This document shows, in pieces, positions 44,223-54,042 of a stretch of DNA of 64,000 bases (within the stretch, counting starts at the first letter, position 1; every line of letters begins with the position of its first letter). The translations under genes and the position numbers were made by a program. The DNA is taken from contig NZ_FWER01000013.1 of assembly GCF_900169785.1 (NCBI RefSeq), positions 1-64,000 on the forward strand. The letters are read 5' to 3'. The notes below the pieces were generated by a model. The model was not told the origin of the DNA and made no database searches. It saw nothing but the letters and a program-made list of their open reading frames with translations. This DNA comes from Rhizobium sullae (GTDB lineage Bacteria; Pseudomonadota; Alphaproteobacteria; Rhizobiales; Rhizobiaceae).

Positions 44223-44903
44223 ATGAAGTCTGCGACGAGATCGGACGATACGCCATTCTTTGGCGTGGTTCATGCGAATGCGTTTCCGCCGACCGGCGGA
44301 ATCATGAAGCGGGCATTCGATATCTCAGCTGCCTCGCTCGGGCTCCTTTTCCTGAGCCCGATATTTTTAATGGTGATGCTGCTCGTAAAGCTCTCCGACA
44401 AGGGGCCGGCTTTCTATGGGCATCGCCGTATTGGCCACAACGGCCAGGAGTTCCGTTGCCTGAAGTTCCGGACCATGGCCGTCAATGGCGACAAGGTCCT
44501 GCAGGAGCATCTGCGCAACAACCCGAAGGCAATGGAAGAGTGGTGCGCAACGCGAAAACTGCAGAACGATCCGCGGGTGACCGCGGTCGGAAGCGTGCTT
44601 CGCAAGCTCAGCCTTGATGAACTGCCCCAGCTCATCAACATTCTCCGCGGCGAAATGAGCGTTGTCGGGCCGCGGCCCGTCGTTCTTGACGAACTGGAGC
44701 TCTACGAGTCCTCAGCCGTCTACTATCTACAGGCGCGTCCGGGCCTTACCGGCCTTTGGCAGATCAGCGGACGCAATGATGTGTCCTACGCTGCCCGCGT
44801 TGCTTTCGATACTCACTACGTCGAAAACTGGTCGCTCATCCGCGATGTGAAGATCATTGCACAGACGATTCCCGCCGTCTGCATGCAGCGCGGCAGCTAC
44901 TGA
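44223..44903 (+). CDS. exoY: Undecaprenyl-phosphate galactose phosphotransferase ExoY
   Basis: A 226-aa initiating enzyme that transfers galactose-1-phosphate from UDP-galactose to the lipid carrier, the first step of succinoglycan synthesis. It has one N-terminal membrane segment (ASLGLLFLSPIFLMVMLLVK), the sugar-transferase motifs YGHRRIGHNGQEFRCLKFRT, LRKLSLDELPQLINILRGEM, VGPRP and RPGLTGLWQISGRNDVSY. Length equals S. meliloti ExoY and the ends (MKSATRS and QRGSY) match. It is the first gene of exoY-F-Q-Z. Confidence 0.96.
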   Translation: MKSATRSDDTPFFGVVHANAFPPTGGIMKRAFDISAASLGLLFLSPIFLMVMLLVKLSDKGPAFYGHRRIGHNGQEFRCLKFRTMAVNGDKVLQEHLRNNPKAMEEWCATRKLQNDPRVTAVGSVLRKLSLDELPQLINILRGEMSVVGPRPVVLDELELYESSAVYYLQARPGLTGLWQISGRNDVSYAARVAFDTHYVENWSLIRDVKIIAQTIPAVCMQRGSY

Positions 44904-44980
44904 GAAGCCGCCTTCCATATACGCCAAGTAACGTACGGTACTGCTTTTGGCTTGCCGTGCCGATTTACGAGGAAGACTGA

Positions 44981-46246
44981 ATGAGAGAAATCCTGTTGCG
45001 CCGCAACTTGCTTGAAAATTCGTTTATGCACGGCCTCGCTTTCGTTGCGGGGCTTGGCATATTGATCGGGTCCTCCGGCTTTGCCCGGGCTGCCGACTAC
45101 CAGCTCGGCACCATGGACAAGCTGCGCATCCGCGTTGCCGAATGGCAAACGGCGGAAGGCGCGATCCGCGACTGGTCAGTGGTGAGTGGCGATTACACGA
45201 TCGGCCCCTCAGGCAGCCTTTCACTGCCATTCGTAGGCGACCTCCCAGCCTCCGGAAAGACGACGGATGCAATCGCGAAGGAAATCGGCGTCGCGCTGCA
45301 GAAGCAGTTCGGCCTCAAGGACCGGCCGTCGGCATCCGTCGAGCTCGCTCAATTCCGGCCGGTCTTCATGACCGGCGATGTGGAAAACCCCGGCGAATAT
45401 CCCTTCGCGCCCAATCTGTCAGTCGTGAAGGCCGTCAGCCTGGCTGGCGGCCTGCGGCGGGCCGATGCCGGCCAGCGCTTTGCCCGCGACTTCATAAATG
45501 CCAAGGGCGATGCCGTCGTCTATACGACGGAACGCAACCGGCTCATTGCCCGCAAGGCTCGGCTGCAGGCGGAAATTGCCAAGAGCGACGCGATCGAAAT
45601 GCCGAAGGAACTCACGGATCTGCCCGAGGCAAAGGCCCTGCTTGCTAGCGAAACGGCATTGATGAGTACGCGCAAGAAGCGTCTCACACTGCAGCTTCAG
45701 GCACTGGACGACCTGAAATCGCTGTTGCAGGCCGAAATCGAGTCTCTCGGCAAGAAGACCGAGACGCAAACGCGCCAGCTCGAGCTTGCCAAGGAAGATC
45801 GCGACAAAGTCGAAAACCTTGCCGAGAAAGGCCTTGCGCTCAGCGCCCGAAAGATGGCCGCCGAGCAGCGCGCCGCCGATACCGAGGCAACGCTTCTCGA
45901 TATCGATACCAACATCTTGAAGGCCAAGCAGGACATCAGCCAGGCCAATCAGGACGAGATCACCCTGCGGAACGACTGGGACGCCAAACTGTCGCAGGAA
46001 TTGCAAGACACGGAATCCGAACTCGATACACTCAATCTGAAGATTGCGACCAGCGATGCATTGATGTCGGAAGCCCTGGCACAATCGAACGACGCCGCCC
46101 GCTTCGATCCTCAGAATGCCGCGAGCATCAGCTATTCCATCGTGCGGGAGGTTGACGGCCTGTCGAAGGAAATTCCGGTCCAGGAAAATACCGCATTGCA
46201 GCCGGGCGACCTGATCAGGGTCACCGCCGGGGTTGCAATGAGATAG
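44981..46246 (+). CDS. exoF: Polysaccharide export protein ExoF
   Basis: A 421-aa periplasmic/outer-membrane polysaccharide export family protein. The signal peptide is near GLGILIGSSGFARAA. A Poly_export domain begins DYQLGTMDKLRIRVAEWQ and continues GDYTIGPSGSLSLPFVGDLP. An SLBB-like repeat (FMTGDVENPGEYPFAPNLSV) follows, then a long coiled-coil region and a second short conserved end LQPGDLIRVTAG. S. meliloti ExoF is needed with ExoY for the first galactose step and also fits an export channel. GAGGAAGACTGA precedes the ATG. Confidence 0.95.
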   Translation: MREILLRRNLLENSFMHGLAFVAGLGILIGSSGFARAADYQLGTMDKLRIRVAEWQTAEGAIRDWSVVSGDYTIGPSGSLSLPFVGDLPASGKTTDAIAKEIGVALQKQFGLKDRPSASVELAQFRPVFMTGDVENPGEYPFAPNLSVVKAVSLAGGLRRADAGQRFARDFINAKGDAVVYTTERNRLIARKARLQAEIAKSDAIEMPKELTDLPEAKALLASETALMSTRKKRLTLQLQALDDLKSLLQAEIESLGKKTETQTRQLELAKEDRDKVENLAEKGLALSARKMAAEQRAADTEATLLDIDTNILKAKQDISQANQDEITLRNDWDAKLSQELQDTESELDTLNLKIATSDALMSEALAQSNDAARFDPQNAASISYSIVREVDGLSKEIPVQENTALQPGDLIRVTAGVAMR

Positions 46247-46257
46247 CGGAGACCCGT

Positions 46258-47523
46258 ATGCGGATCGCCAAATCGTTGCTGATAAAACCGGGGGAGAACG
46301 AGCTTTACGCCATTCCGGCGGTTGCGCTCTCGCTCTTCTGCTTCGCCTACTCGATCCGTTTCGGACAGGTGGCGATCCTGTTTTACTATGCCTTGTGGCT
46401 GCCGCTCGTCGCCGTCAATTATCGCAAGGTGCTCGGCAGCTACAGCCGGTTCATCTGGCTGTTCGCCTTTGCCGCTTTCGCTTTCCTCTCCGTCTTCTGG
46501 TCGGCCGTGCCGAGCGTGTCGCTGAGGGCGAGCATCCAGTATCTGACGCAGGTGATCTGCGCGCTGATTGCCGTGCGCGTGCTTGATGTCCGGACGCTGA
46601 CGCTCGGATCGGTGGCGGGTGCGGCGATCGTGCTGCTCTATTCGATCCTCTTCGGCTACTACGAATATGACGTGCTCGACGGGACCTACAGTTTCGTTGG
46701 CGCCTTTGCGTCGAAGAACCAGCTCGGCTTTTATGCGTCGCTGGGCATCATCTTCGCCTTTGCCGCCGTCTTTATTTATGGCGAGCGACGCCTCTGGATG
46801 ATGGCGTCGGGCGTGGTCGGGCTCATGGCGGCCTATTGCCTGCTTGCCTCGCAATCGGCCACCTCGGTCATCACGACGGCGGCGATCGTCGCGCTGCTGA
46901 TAGGCTTTCGCGTCGTGCTCATGTTGTCGCCGCAACAGCGCAAGCTGCTGGTGGTCGGCGGCGGCGTCGCGGCTGTCATCCTGGTAGTAGCAGGTGTCTA
47001 TCTGGGCGCTATCGACGCGGTGCTCGGCATCTTCGGCAAGGATTCGACCCTGACGGGCCGCACCTATCTCTGGCAGCAGGGTATCGAGGCTGCGGCGCAG
47101 AACCCGGCCATCGGCATCGGTTATCAGGCTTATTGGGTTCAGGGCTTCGCAGAGCCCGAGCGGCTATGGAAGGAATTCTTCATCGCCTCGAGAGCCGGGT
47201 TCCATTTTCATAATACCTATATCGAGACGGCCGTCGAACTCGGCCTGATCGGCGTGCTCATCCTTGCTGTCACGATCATCGCGACCCTCTGGGGGCATCT
47301 GCGCCGGCTGATCGAGGATGTGCGCAACGATGAATCCTATGTTCTTTTCGGTATCACCGTGCTGCTTCTGATCCGTTCGTTCGTGGAGATCGACGTTCTG
47401 ACGCCCTATAACGTCGGTACCTTTCTTCTTTATTTTTCCGCGGGAAAACTTGTCGGCGCGCGCCAGCGCTCGGCGATGGCCGGCCTGCAGCGTTACCAAT
47501 CTGCTGCGACCGTGCGTTCCTGA
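46258..47523 (+). CDS. exoQ: Succinoglycan polymerase ExoQ (Wzy-type)
   Basis: A 421-aa inner-membrane protein with ten to twelve hydrophobic segments and the O-antigen ligase/polymerase (Wzy_C) domain. Conserved elements are SVFWSAVPSVSLRASIQYL, FASKNQLGFYASLG, and the periplasmic loop TLTGRTYLWQQGIEAAAQNP then GIGYQAYW and FHNTYIETAVELGLIG. It links octasaccharide units into polymer together with ExoP. The gene starts 11 bp after exoF with GGAG upstream. Confidence 0.94.
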   Translation: MRIAKSLLIKPGENELYAIPAVALSLFCFAYSIRFGQVAILFYYALWLPLVAVNYRKVLGSYSRFIWLFAFAAFAFLSVFWSAVPSVSLRASIQYLTQVICALIAVRVLDVRTLTLGSVAGAAIVLLYSILFGYYEYDVLDGTYSFVGAFASKNQLGFYASLGIIFAFAAVFIYGERRLWMMASGVVGLMAAYCLLASQSATSVITTAAIVALLIGFRVVLMLSPQQRKLLVVGGGVAAVILVVAGVYLGAIDAVLGIFGKDSTLTGRTYLWQQGIEAAAQNPAIGIGYQAYWVQGFAEPERLWKEFFIASRAGFHFHNTYIETAVELGLIGVLILAVTIIATLWGHLRRLIEDVRNDESYVLFGITVLLLIRSFVEIDVLTPYNVGTFLLYFSAGKLVGARQRSAMAGLQRYQSAATVRS

Positions 47524-47568
47524 TTTTTTGCATGTACGCCGCCGAACGTGGCGTGATGAGGGATATGC

Positions 47569-48579
47569 ATGAAGACCCTATACGGGATCCAATATTTGCG
47601 TGCCTTTGCGGCACTGGCCGTTGTCGTTTTCCACGCGGCAGAAAGAAGCGGCGGGCATTTCGCGATTGGCTCCGCCGGCGTCGACGTCTTCTTCGTCATC
47701 AGCGGCTTCATCATGTGGGTGATCAGCGACCGCAAGCCCCTGACGCCGCAGCGCTTCCTTCTTGACCGCATCCGCCGTATCGCACCTTCATACTGGCTGG
47801 TGACGGTCATCATGATCGGCGGAGCGCTGGCAGGATTGTTTCCGAACCTGAAGCTTGACGCTGGCCATGTCCTGGGCTCGCTCTCCTTTGTTCCCGTGCG
47901 CTCGCCGAGCAGCGGCGAGATCTGGCCGGTCCTAGTCCAGGGTTGGACGCTCAATTTCGAAATGTTCTTTTATGTCCTGTTTGCAGGCGCGTTGTTCCTG
48001 CCGCGCCAGTGGCGACTGCTTTTCCTCTCCGTGGCGTTCGGTTTCTTCTTCCTGATTGGTCTCATATGGAAGCCGTCTTCGCCGATGCTCGCCACCTACA
48101 CGCGGCCGATCATCCTGGAATTCCTCGGCGGTGTCATCATCGCCGAACTGTGGCTGCGGCGTTGGATCGCTGGCAACAGCCTCGGGCTTGCCTGTGTCGG
48201 CGCCGCACTCTGCGGTTTTGCGGCGATTCACCTGATAGGTGCCGAGTTCGACGAATTCATATGCGGGCCGCTTGCGATGGCGCTGGTGTTCGGCATGGTC
48301 TCGCTGGAGGCAGACGGCAGCATCGGCCGCGTCCCGGTGCTCACCTATCTCGGCGACGCATCCTATTCCATCTACCTATGGCACACGCTCGCCATATCGG
48401 TCGCAATCAAGGTTGCTGCCGGCATCCTCGGCATCCCCGGCAGCCTTGCGGTCGTTGTGGCTATCTGCAGCGGAACGCTCCTCGGTGTCGCGGCCTACGA
48501 AATGATCGAAAAGCCGCTGCGCAAGCTGCTGTGGGACGGAGAACTCAAGCGCCGCCCGCTTGCAAGGCGCCCTTCCTAA
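47569..48579 (+). CDS. exoZ: Acetyltransferase ExoZ (acyltransferase 3)
   Basis: A 336-aa membrane acyltransferase that acetylates succinoglycan. It shows MKTLYGIQYLRAFAALAVVV with the catalytic His in FHAAERSGGHF, VDVFFVISGFIMWVIS, the RIRRIAPSYWLVT arginines, and TYLGDASYSIYLWHTLAI near the end; about nine to ten hydrophobic segments. Its TAA (48577-48579) is directly adjacent to the stop of the convergent RND gene, so no room is left for a separate terminator. Confidence 0.94.
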   Translation: MKTLYGIQYLRAFAALAVVVFHAAERSGGHFAIGSAGVDVFFVISGFIMWVISDRKPLTPQRFLLDRIRRIAPSYWLVTVIMIGGALAGLFPNLKLDAGHVLGSLSFVPVRSPSSGEIWPVLVQGWTLNFEMFFYVLFAGALFLPRQWRLLFLSVAFGFFFLIGLIWKPSSPMLATYTRPIILEFLGGVIIAELWLRRWIAGNSLGLACVGAALCGFAAIHLIGAEFDEFICGPLAMALVFGMVSLEADGSIGRVPVLTYLGDASYSIYLWHTLAISVAIKVAAGILGIPGSLAVVVAICSGTLLGVAAYEMIEKPLRKLLWDGELKRRPLARRPS

Positions 48580-51500
48580 TCAGGTTGCTCCTTCAGCCGC
48601 GGCTGGTGCCGGTTCGACGGGCTTGCGCCGACGGGCGCGCAGCACGACGTAGAAGACCGGTGTCAGGAACAGGCCGAAGATCGTGACGCCGAGCATGCCT
48701 GAGAAGACGGCGGTGCCGAGCGACTGGCGCATTTCCGCACCTGGCCCCGTCGCGATCATCAGCGGCACGACGCCGAAGATGAAGGCGAATGCGGTCATCA
48801 GGATCGGGCGAAGGCGCAGATGGCTGGCTTCAATCGCCGCCTCCACCGGCGTCTTGCCTTCCTCTTCGGCTTGCCTTGCGAATTCGACGATCAGGATCGC
48901 GTTCTTCGCCGCAAGGCCGATCAGCACGATGAGGCCGATCTGCGTCAGGATGTTATTGTCCATGGCGCGGAGATGGACTCCCAGCAGCGCCCCAAGGATC
49001 GCGAGCGGCACGATCAGGATGATTGCCAGCGGCAGCACCCAGCTTTCATATTGCGCTGACAGCGCCAGAAAGACGAAGATCACCGAAAGCCCGAAGATAT
49101 AGATCGCGGTATTGCCGGTGCTTCTTTCCTGGAAGGCGATCTCCGTCCATTCGAACGTCGTTCCTGCAGGAAGGGCGTTCTCGGCGAGTGCTTCCATCTT
49201 GTCGAGGGCGCTGCCGGTCGAGGTTCCCGGGGTGGCATTGCCCTGCAACGGCACCGACACATACATATTGTAGTGCTGGACAAGCGCAGGGCCGCTGGTA
49301 TCGCGGATGTCGACTAGCGTACCGAGCGGCACAAGCGCGCCGGTCGCCGACCGCACCTTGAGCGCAAGGATATTGTCACGCTCGATGCGGAACTGTTGAT
49401 CTGCCTGCGCGCGAACCTGGTAAACGCGGCCGAAGGCGTTGAAATCGTTGACGTAAGACGTGCCGAGATTGATGGAGAGCGTGTCGAAGATATTCGGGAT
49501 CGGCACGTTCAAGGCGCGGGCCTTGTCGCGATCGATCTCCAGGAAGTATTGCGGGCTTGATGTTGAGAAGGTGTTAAAGACGCCTGTGAGCCCCTCCGTC
49601 TGGTTTGCCTGGCCCATTATTTGATTGGCAATCCCCAGCACGCGGCGCATGTCGGCGCTTTCGCGATCCATGAGCTGCATCTTGAAGCCGCCGGCATTGC
49701 CGATGCCGGCGATCGGCGGCGGCGGAATGGCGATAATAAAAGCCTCCTGAATGCTCTGCAGGCTGCCGTACAATTGACCTATGATTTGGTTGGCGTTCTG
49801 GCCGTGCTCCAGCCGGTTTTCGAACGTATCGAAAGCCGCAAAGACAACACCGGCGTTTGACGCATTGGTAAAAGTCGCGCCGCTGAAGCCGGAGAAGGCA
49901 ACGGCGTTCTTGACGCCAGGCGTATTCCTGATGATTTCCGATGCTTGCTGGATGACGGCGTCCGTGCGCGCGAGCGAGGCGCCTTCCGGCAATTGCACCA
50001 CGACGATCGCGTAGCCCTGGTCCATGACAGGTACGAAACCACGGGGCACGATCGTACTCATATAATAGGTGGCGCCAAGCAGGCCCGCGAAAACGAGAAG
50101 CGCAACTCCGCACGCCGTCCAGGTCCGCACCGTGTGCCGGACGACCCACGAATAGCCCGAGCTTGTCTTGTCGAAGCCAGTGTTGAAGCCGTTCGCAAGT
50201 GCGCGGCCGAACCGGGAAATCGGGTTTCGCCGTTTTTCATGATGTTCGTGCGGCTTTAGAACGATCGCCGCAAGTGCCGGTGACAGCGTCAGCGAATTCA
50301 GCGCCGAGATGGCAGTGGCGACCGCAATGGTGACGGCGAACTGCCGGTAGAACTGGCCGGAAATGCCTGGAATGAAGGCCGTCGGGACGAAGACCGCGAT
50401 GAGGACCAGCGAGATTGCCACGACTGCGGTGCCGACTTCGTTCATCGTCACATGTGCCGCCTCCCTCGGCGTCATGCCCTTCGCGAGATTTCGCTCGATA
50501 TTTTCGACGACGACGATCGCATCGTCGACCACGATGCCGATCGCCAGCACGAGGCCGAAGAGCGTCAGCATGTTGAGCGAGAAGCCGAATGCGAGCAGGA
50601 AGGCGAAGGTGCCGATCAGTGACACCGGGATCGCGACGATCGGGATGATCGCCGTGCGCCAGGACTGCAGGAAGACGAGGACCACCAGCGCCACGAGGAG
50701 CGCAGCTTCACCGATGGTCTTGTAGACCTCGTTGATCGATTCCGCGATGAATTCCGTCGGATTATAGACGATGTCGTAGGAGAGCCCCTGCGGGAAATCC
50801 TGCGACAGGTCCTGCATCGTCGTCTTGATCGAATCGGCGGCAGCCAGCGCATTCGTTCCGGGACGGGAGAAGATACCGAGGGCGACCGCCGGTTTGCCGT
50901 TCAGATAGCTGTTTGTGACGTAGTCCTTCGCGCCGAGCTCGATACGGGCAATGTCCTGCAACTGCACGAGACGACCGTCCGCAGTCGCCTTGACGATGAC
51001 ATAGCGGAATTGCCGCGCATCTGAGAAACGGCCCTCGGTCGTGACCGTATATTGGAATGCATTGGTGCCGGAACTCGGCGGGCCACCGATTGAGCCGCCC
51101 GACACCTGGACGTTCTGGTCCCGCAGTGCCTGCACCACATCGCTGGAGGTCATGCCATATGCTGCAAGCCTCTCCGGATCCAGCCAGATGCGCAGCGAAT
51201 ATTCGCGTTCGCCGAAGATGAGCACATCGCCCACACCATCGAGGCGGACGAGCGTGTCGCGAATGCGGGTGCGAGCATAATTCGAAACGTAGAGCTGGTC
51301 GTAGCGAGAGTTCGGCGACAGTACATGCACGACCATCATCAGATCGGGCGAGCTCTTGGCCGTGGTGATGCCGATGCGGCGGGCCTCCTCCGGTAGCCGC
51401 GGTTCGGCAATGCCAACGCGGTTCTGGACGAGAACCTGAGCTTTGTCGAGGTCGGTGCCGAGCCGGAAGGTGATGGTGAGCGCCATGGAACCGTCCGCTG

Positions 51501-51753
51501 TCGAATAGGAAGACATGTAAAGCATGTCCTCCACGCCGTTGATCTCCTGTTCGAGCGGCGTCGCAACCGTGCTGGCGATGGTTTCGGCATCCGCACCCGG
51601 ATAGGAGGCGCGCACGACGATGGTCGGGGGCGCAATCTCGGGATATTGCGCGACGGGCAACTGGAAATAGGCAATGCCGCCGACAATCAGCAGCACGATG
51701 GAGAGCACCGAGGCGAAGATCGGCCGGTCGACAAAGAAATGCGCGAACCTCAT
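48580..51753 (-). CDS. RND multidrug efflux transporter (HAE1, AcrB-like)
   Basis: A 1057-aa proton-driven inner-membrane pump. Features are FFVDRPIFASVLSIVLLIVG (TM1), the porter-domain LPVAQYPEIAPPTIVVRASY, the TM4 proton-relay aspartates in LAIGIVVDDAIVVVENIERN, GLAAKNAILIVEFARQAEEE and RLRPILMTAFAFIFGVVPLM near the C-terminus. The start overlaps the MFP gene stop by 4 bp, so the pump and adaptor are coupled. No outer-membrane factor gene is adjacent, and a shared TolC-type channel is likely. There is no local regulator gene beside it. Confidence 0.95.
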   Translation of the reverse strand: MRFAHFFVDRPIFASVLSIVLLIVGGIAYFQLPVAQYPEIAPPTIVVRASYPGADAETIASTVATPLEQEINGVEDMLYMSSYSTADGSMALTITFRLGTDLDKAQVLVQNRVGIAEPRLPEEARRIGITTAKSSPDLMMVVHVLSPNSRYDQLYVSNYARTRIRDTLVRLDGVGDVLIFGEREYSLRIWLDPERLAAYGMTSSDVVQALRDQNVQVSGGSIGGPPSSGTNAFQYTVTTEGRFSDARQFRYVIVKATADGRLVQLQDIARIELGAKDYVTNSYLNGKPAVALGIFSRPGTNALAAADSIKTTMQDLSQDFPQGLSYDIVYNPTEFIAESINEVYKTIGEAALLVALVVLVFLQSWRTAIIPIVAIPVSLIGTFAFLLAFGFSLNMLTLFGLVLAIGIVVDDAIVVVENIERNLAKGMTPREAAHVTMNEVGTAVVAISLVLIAVFVPTAFIPGISGQFYRQFAVTIAVATAISALNSLTLSPALAAIVLKPHEHHEKRRNPISRFGRALANGFNTGFDKTSSGYSWVVRHTVRTWTACGVALLVFAGLLGATYYMSTIVPRGFVPVMDQGYAIVVVQLPEGASLARTDAVIQQASEIIRNTPGVKNAVAFSGFSGATFTNASNAGVVFAAFDTFENRLEHGQNANQIIGQLYGSLQSIQEAFIIAIPPPPIAGIGNAGGFKMQLMDRESADMRRVLGIANQIMGQANQTEGLTGVFNTFSTSSPQYFLEIDRDKARALNVPIPNIFDTLSINLGTSYVNDFNAFGRVYQVRAQADQQFRIERDNILALKVRSATGALVPLGTLVDIRDTSGPALVQHYNMYVSVPLQGNATPGTSTGSALDKMEALAENALPAGTTFEWTEIAFQERSTGNTAIYIFGLSVIFVFLALSAQYESWVLPLAIILIVPLAILGALLGVHLRAMDNNILTQIGLIVLIGLAAKNAILIVEFARQAEEEGKTPVEAAIEASHLRLRPILMTAFAFIFGVVPLMIATGPGAEMRQSLGTAVFSGMLGVTIFGLFLTPVFYVVLRARRRKPVEPAPAAAEGAT

Positions 51754-52925
51754 TGCGCGAACTCCATGCCTGCGGCTTCCGGTGGGATGTCCTCACGGCT
51801 CTGCGGCAGCTCCGTCATCTGCGGCGTGATCTTGGCTCCGGGGCGGGCGCGCATCAGGCCGTTGACGATGATCGTCTCCTTGCCGTCCATGCCTTCGCGG
51901 ATGGCGCGGTAGCCGTAAAGCCGCGGGCCGGGGCGCACGGGCTTGGTGGAAACCGTGCCGTCTTCGCCGACGACGTAGACGACGCGCTCATTCTGGTCGG
52001 TTCCGATCGCCTCATCCGGCACGAGAATGGCTTTGTAGACGTTGGATGCTTCTGCCTGCACGCGGCCGAAGAGGCCGGGCAGGAGCACGAAGTTCGGATT
52101 GGCGAAACGGGCGCGGACACGCATCGTGCCGGTCTCGTTGTCGACACGGTTTTCGGCGAAATCGAGCTTGCCTGTGAACGGTTTCTCATTGGCATTCGTG
52201 ATGCGGACTTGCACCTCAAGACCGCCGCCGCCCTGCTGAAGGTCGCTGCCTCGGGCACGCGCCGTCTGCGCGAAGTTCAAGAGCCGGCGCTCGTCGACGT
52301 CGAAATAGAAGTCGATCGGATCGAGCGAAACGATCGTCGTCAGCACCGACTGGTCGGCCTGGACGAGGTTGCCGGCGGAGATCAGCCGGCGGTCTATCCG
52401 GCCGCTGATCGGAGCCGTGATCTTCGTATATTCCAGGTCGAGCGCGGCGCGATCGGCCGTGGCCTGGGCACCGCGGACATTGGCCTGTGCGGAAACCCAT
52501 TCGCGGCGCCGGTCATCGAGCGTCGAGACCGACTGGCTGCCGCTGGTGGCAAGTGATTCAGCGCGTTTGAACTGCGCCTCGGCGTAAATCAATGTCGATT
52601 TGGCGACTTCAAGTGCAGCGGTTGCTTCATTGAGCGCGGTGACGAAGGGGCGCTGGTCGATGACGAAGAGTAGGTCGCCTTTCTTGACCATCGCGCCATC
52701 GGTGAAATGGACTTCCTGCAGGTAGCCGCCGACGCGCGATCGCACGGAGACCTCGTCGACAGCCTGGAAGCGGCCGATGAACTCGTCGCTGTCGACGACA
52801 TCGCGAACGACGGGTTTTGCAACCGTGACGGGCGGGGCAGGCGGGGCTTCCTGGGCAATCGCGACGATCGGCGAAAGCATGGAAAGGCAGGCAAGCGTCA
52901 GTATGTTGCGAAGAGAGTAAAGCAT
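51750..52925 (-). CDS. RND periplasmic adaptor (membrane fusion protein)
   Basis: A 391-aa AcrA-type adaptor with an N-terminal signal (MLYSLRNILTLACLSMLSPI). The lipoyl half-motifs are seen in VRSRVGGYLQEVHFTDGAMV, then KKGDLLFVIDQRPF and LEYTKITAPISGRIDRRLIS. A coiled-coil hairpin lies between them (ALEVAKSTLIYAEAQFKRAE), followed by beta-barrel and membrane-proximal domains. It is cotranscribed with the downstream RND gene. The ATG at 52925 begins the signal peptide. Confidence 0.94.
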   Translation of the reverse strand: MLYSLRNILTLACLSMLSPIVAIAQEAPPAPPVTVAKPVVRDVVDSDEFIGRFQAVDEVSVRSRVGGYLQEVHFTDGAMVKKGDLLFVIDQRPFVTALNEATAALEVAKSTLIYAEAQFKRAESLATSGSQSVSTLDDRRREWVSAQANVRGAQATADRAALDLEYTKITAPISGRIDRRLISAGNLVQADQSVLTTIVSLDPIDFYFDVDERRLLNFAQTARARGSDLQQGGGGLEVQVRITNANEKPFTGKLDFAENRVDNETGTMRVRARFANPNFVLLPGLFGRVQAEASNVYKAILVPDEAIGTDQNERVVYVVGEDGTVSTKPVRPGPRLYGYRAIREGMDGKETIIVNGLMRARPGAKITPQMTELPQSREDIPPEAAGMEFAQ

Positions 52926-53403
52926 AACGATCCCCCATTCTGGGCGGCCGGTATGCCGCCAAACTTATGCGGTAACGATGCGATTCATATCTGCTGTGTC
53001 AAACCCGGCTTTCCCGCGTTCGTCTTGCTGTCCTGGTCACACAGCATGCCGTCCGGCAGGCGTGCCAGCATGCAAAAAGGCCGAAGTTCTGCTCCGGTAA
53101 CTCTCTGAAATCGGACTATAAACGTCAGTGGACAAAAATTGCAAACGTCAATCGCCGGCAGTTTGAGAAACTGACCGGGATTACCGGTTTCGACAATCAA
53201 CTCTTGCCAGCGACGCTCCAGACACCCGAATTCCTGGTTTCGGAAGCTGGCCTTAACCGTGCCCTGCGGAATCGACGATCATCGCCTGTATGGACGACTT
53301 CAAGCTGCTGATGCTGATTCGCTCGCGGTGATGCCGCTGGCGCTGCTCTTGCGCAAGCCCAAGGCTGCGCCCGTATCAACGGACCACAGCGGTGATGGAA
53401 TGA
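52926..53403. other. Upstream region of the first RND operon
   Basis: 478 bp with no supportable gene. It contains the direct repeat AAACGTCA at 53120-53127 and 53143-53150 (23 bp apart, about two helical turns) and the small dyad CAGTTT-GAG-AAACTG near 53160. These are candidate binding sites for an unlinked regulator of the pump. Confidence 0.4.
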
Positions 53404-53991
53404 TCAGCGGAACGGCTTGCTCAGATATCGCGAGCCCTGAATGCCGAAGCGCCATGGAGCTTCGGCATTTTTCGTTATGCCGATGCGCAGGCCCGAGATG
53501 ATCGGAACTGGTGCGGAGGGCGAGATCGAAAAAGGCGGGCGATCGAGAAGACGGTTGTTGATGGCGATGTCGATATCGAGCGCCTGGCAAAGCTTGCCGG
53601 GACCGCTGCAGAGCTGGGTGAGCACATCGGTGCCACGGCGCTCGATCATATGGGCGATGCCATTTTCAGGTTCAAGCGCGCGGATCAAAACGGCCGAGCC
53701 TGGCGTGCAGACGAAGTTCAGGCACCAGTACATGCCGTAGATGCGGTAGATGTAGACGTTACCCGGCGGGCCGAACATCGCGCCGTTGCGCCTGGTCGGG
53801 CCGCGGAAACTGTGCGAGGCTTCGTCATGCGGGAAATAGGCCTCCGTCTCCGTGATGCGCCCGCCCATGCCGTTGACAAGCAGGTGGCAGCCGATGAGAT
53901 CGCGGGCGACGGCGATCGCGTCGCGCTCGAAGAAGCTTCGGAGGTCGCCGCCGGTCAAGGCAGCCTTTCCAATGGCACTCTTATTCGTCAT
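53404..53991 (-). CDS. DNA-3-methyladenine glycosylase (AAG/MPG family)
   Basis: A 195-aa base-excision repair enzyme that removes alkylated or deaminated purines. Family motifs are FFERDAIAVARDLIGCHLLV, RITETEAYFPHDEASHSFRG with the catalytic Glu, MFGPPGNVYIYRIYGMYWCL, SAVLIRALEP and LCSGPGKLCQALDI. Length is normal for the bacterial family. It is convergent with nothing nearby and lies next to a LysR gene, 51 bp away in the same direction. The N-terminal 20 residues are variable. Confidence 0.93.
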   Translation of the reverse strand: MTNKSAIGKAALTGGDLRSFFERDAIAVARDLIGCHLLVNGMGGRITETEAYFPHDEASHSFRGPTRRNGAMFGPPGNVYIYRIYGMYWCLNFVCTPGSAVLIRALEPENGIAHMIERRGTDVLTQLCSGPGKLCQALDIDIAINNRLLDRPPFSISPSAPVPIISGLRIGITKNAEAPWRFGIQGSRYLSKPFR

Positions 53992-54042
53992 TCAAGTTCC
54001 CGTCGCTTGATTCCGGCGGATATCATCGCGTGCCGGGCACCG

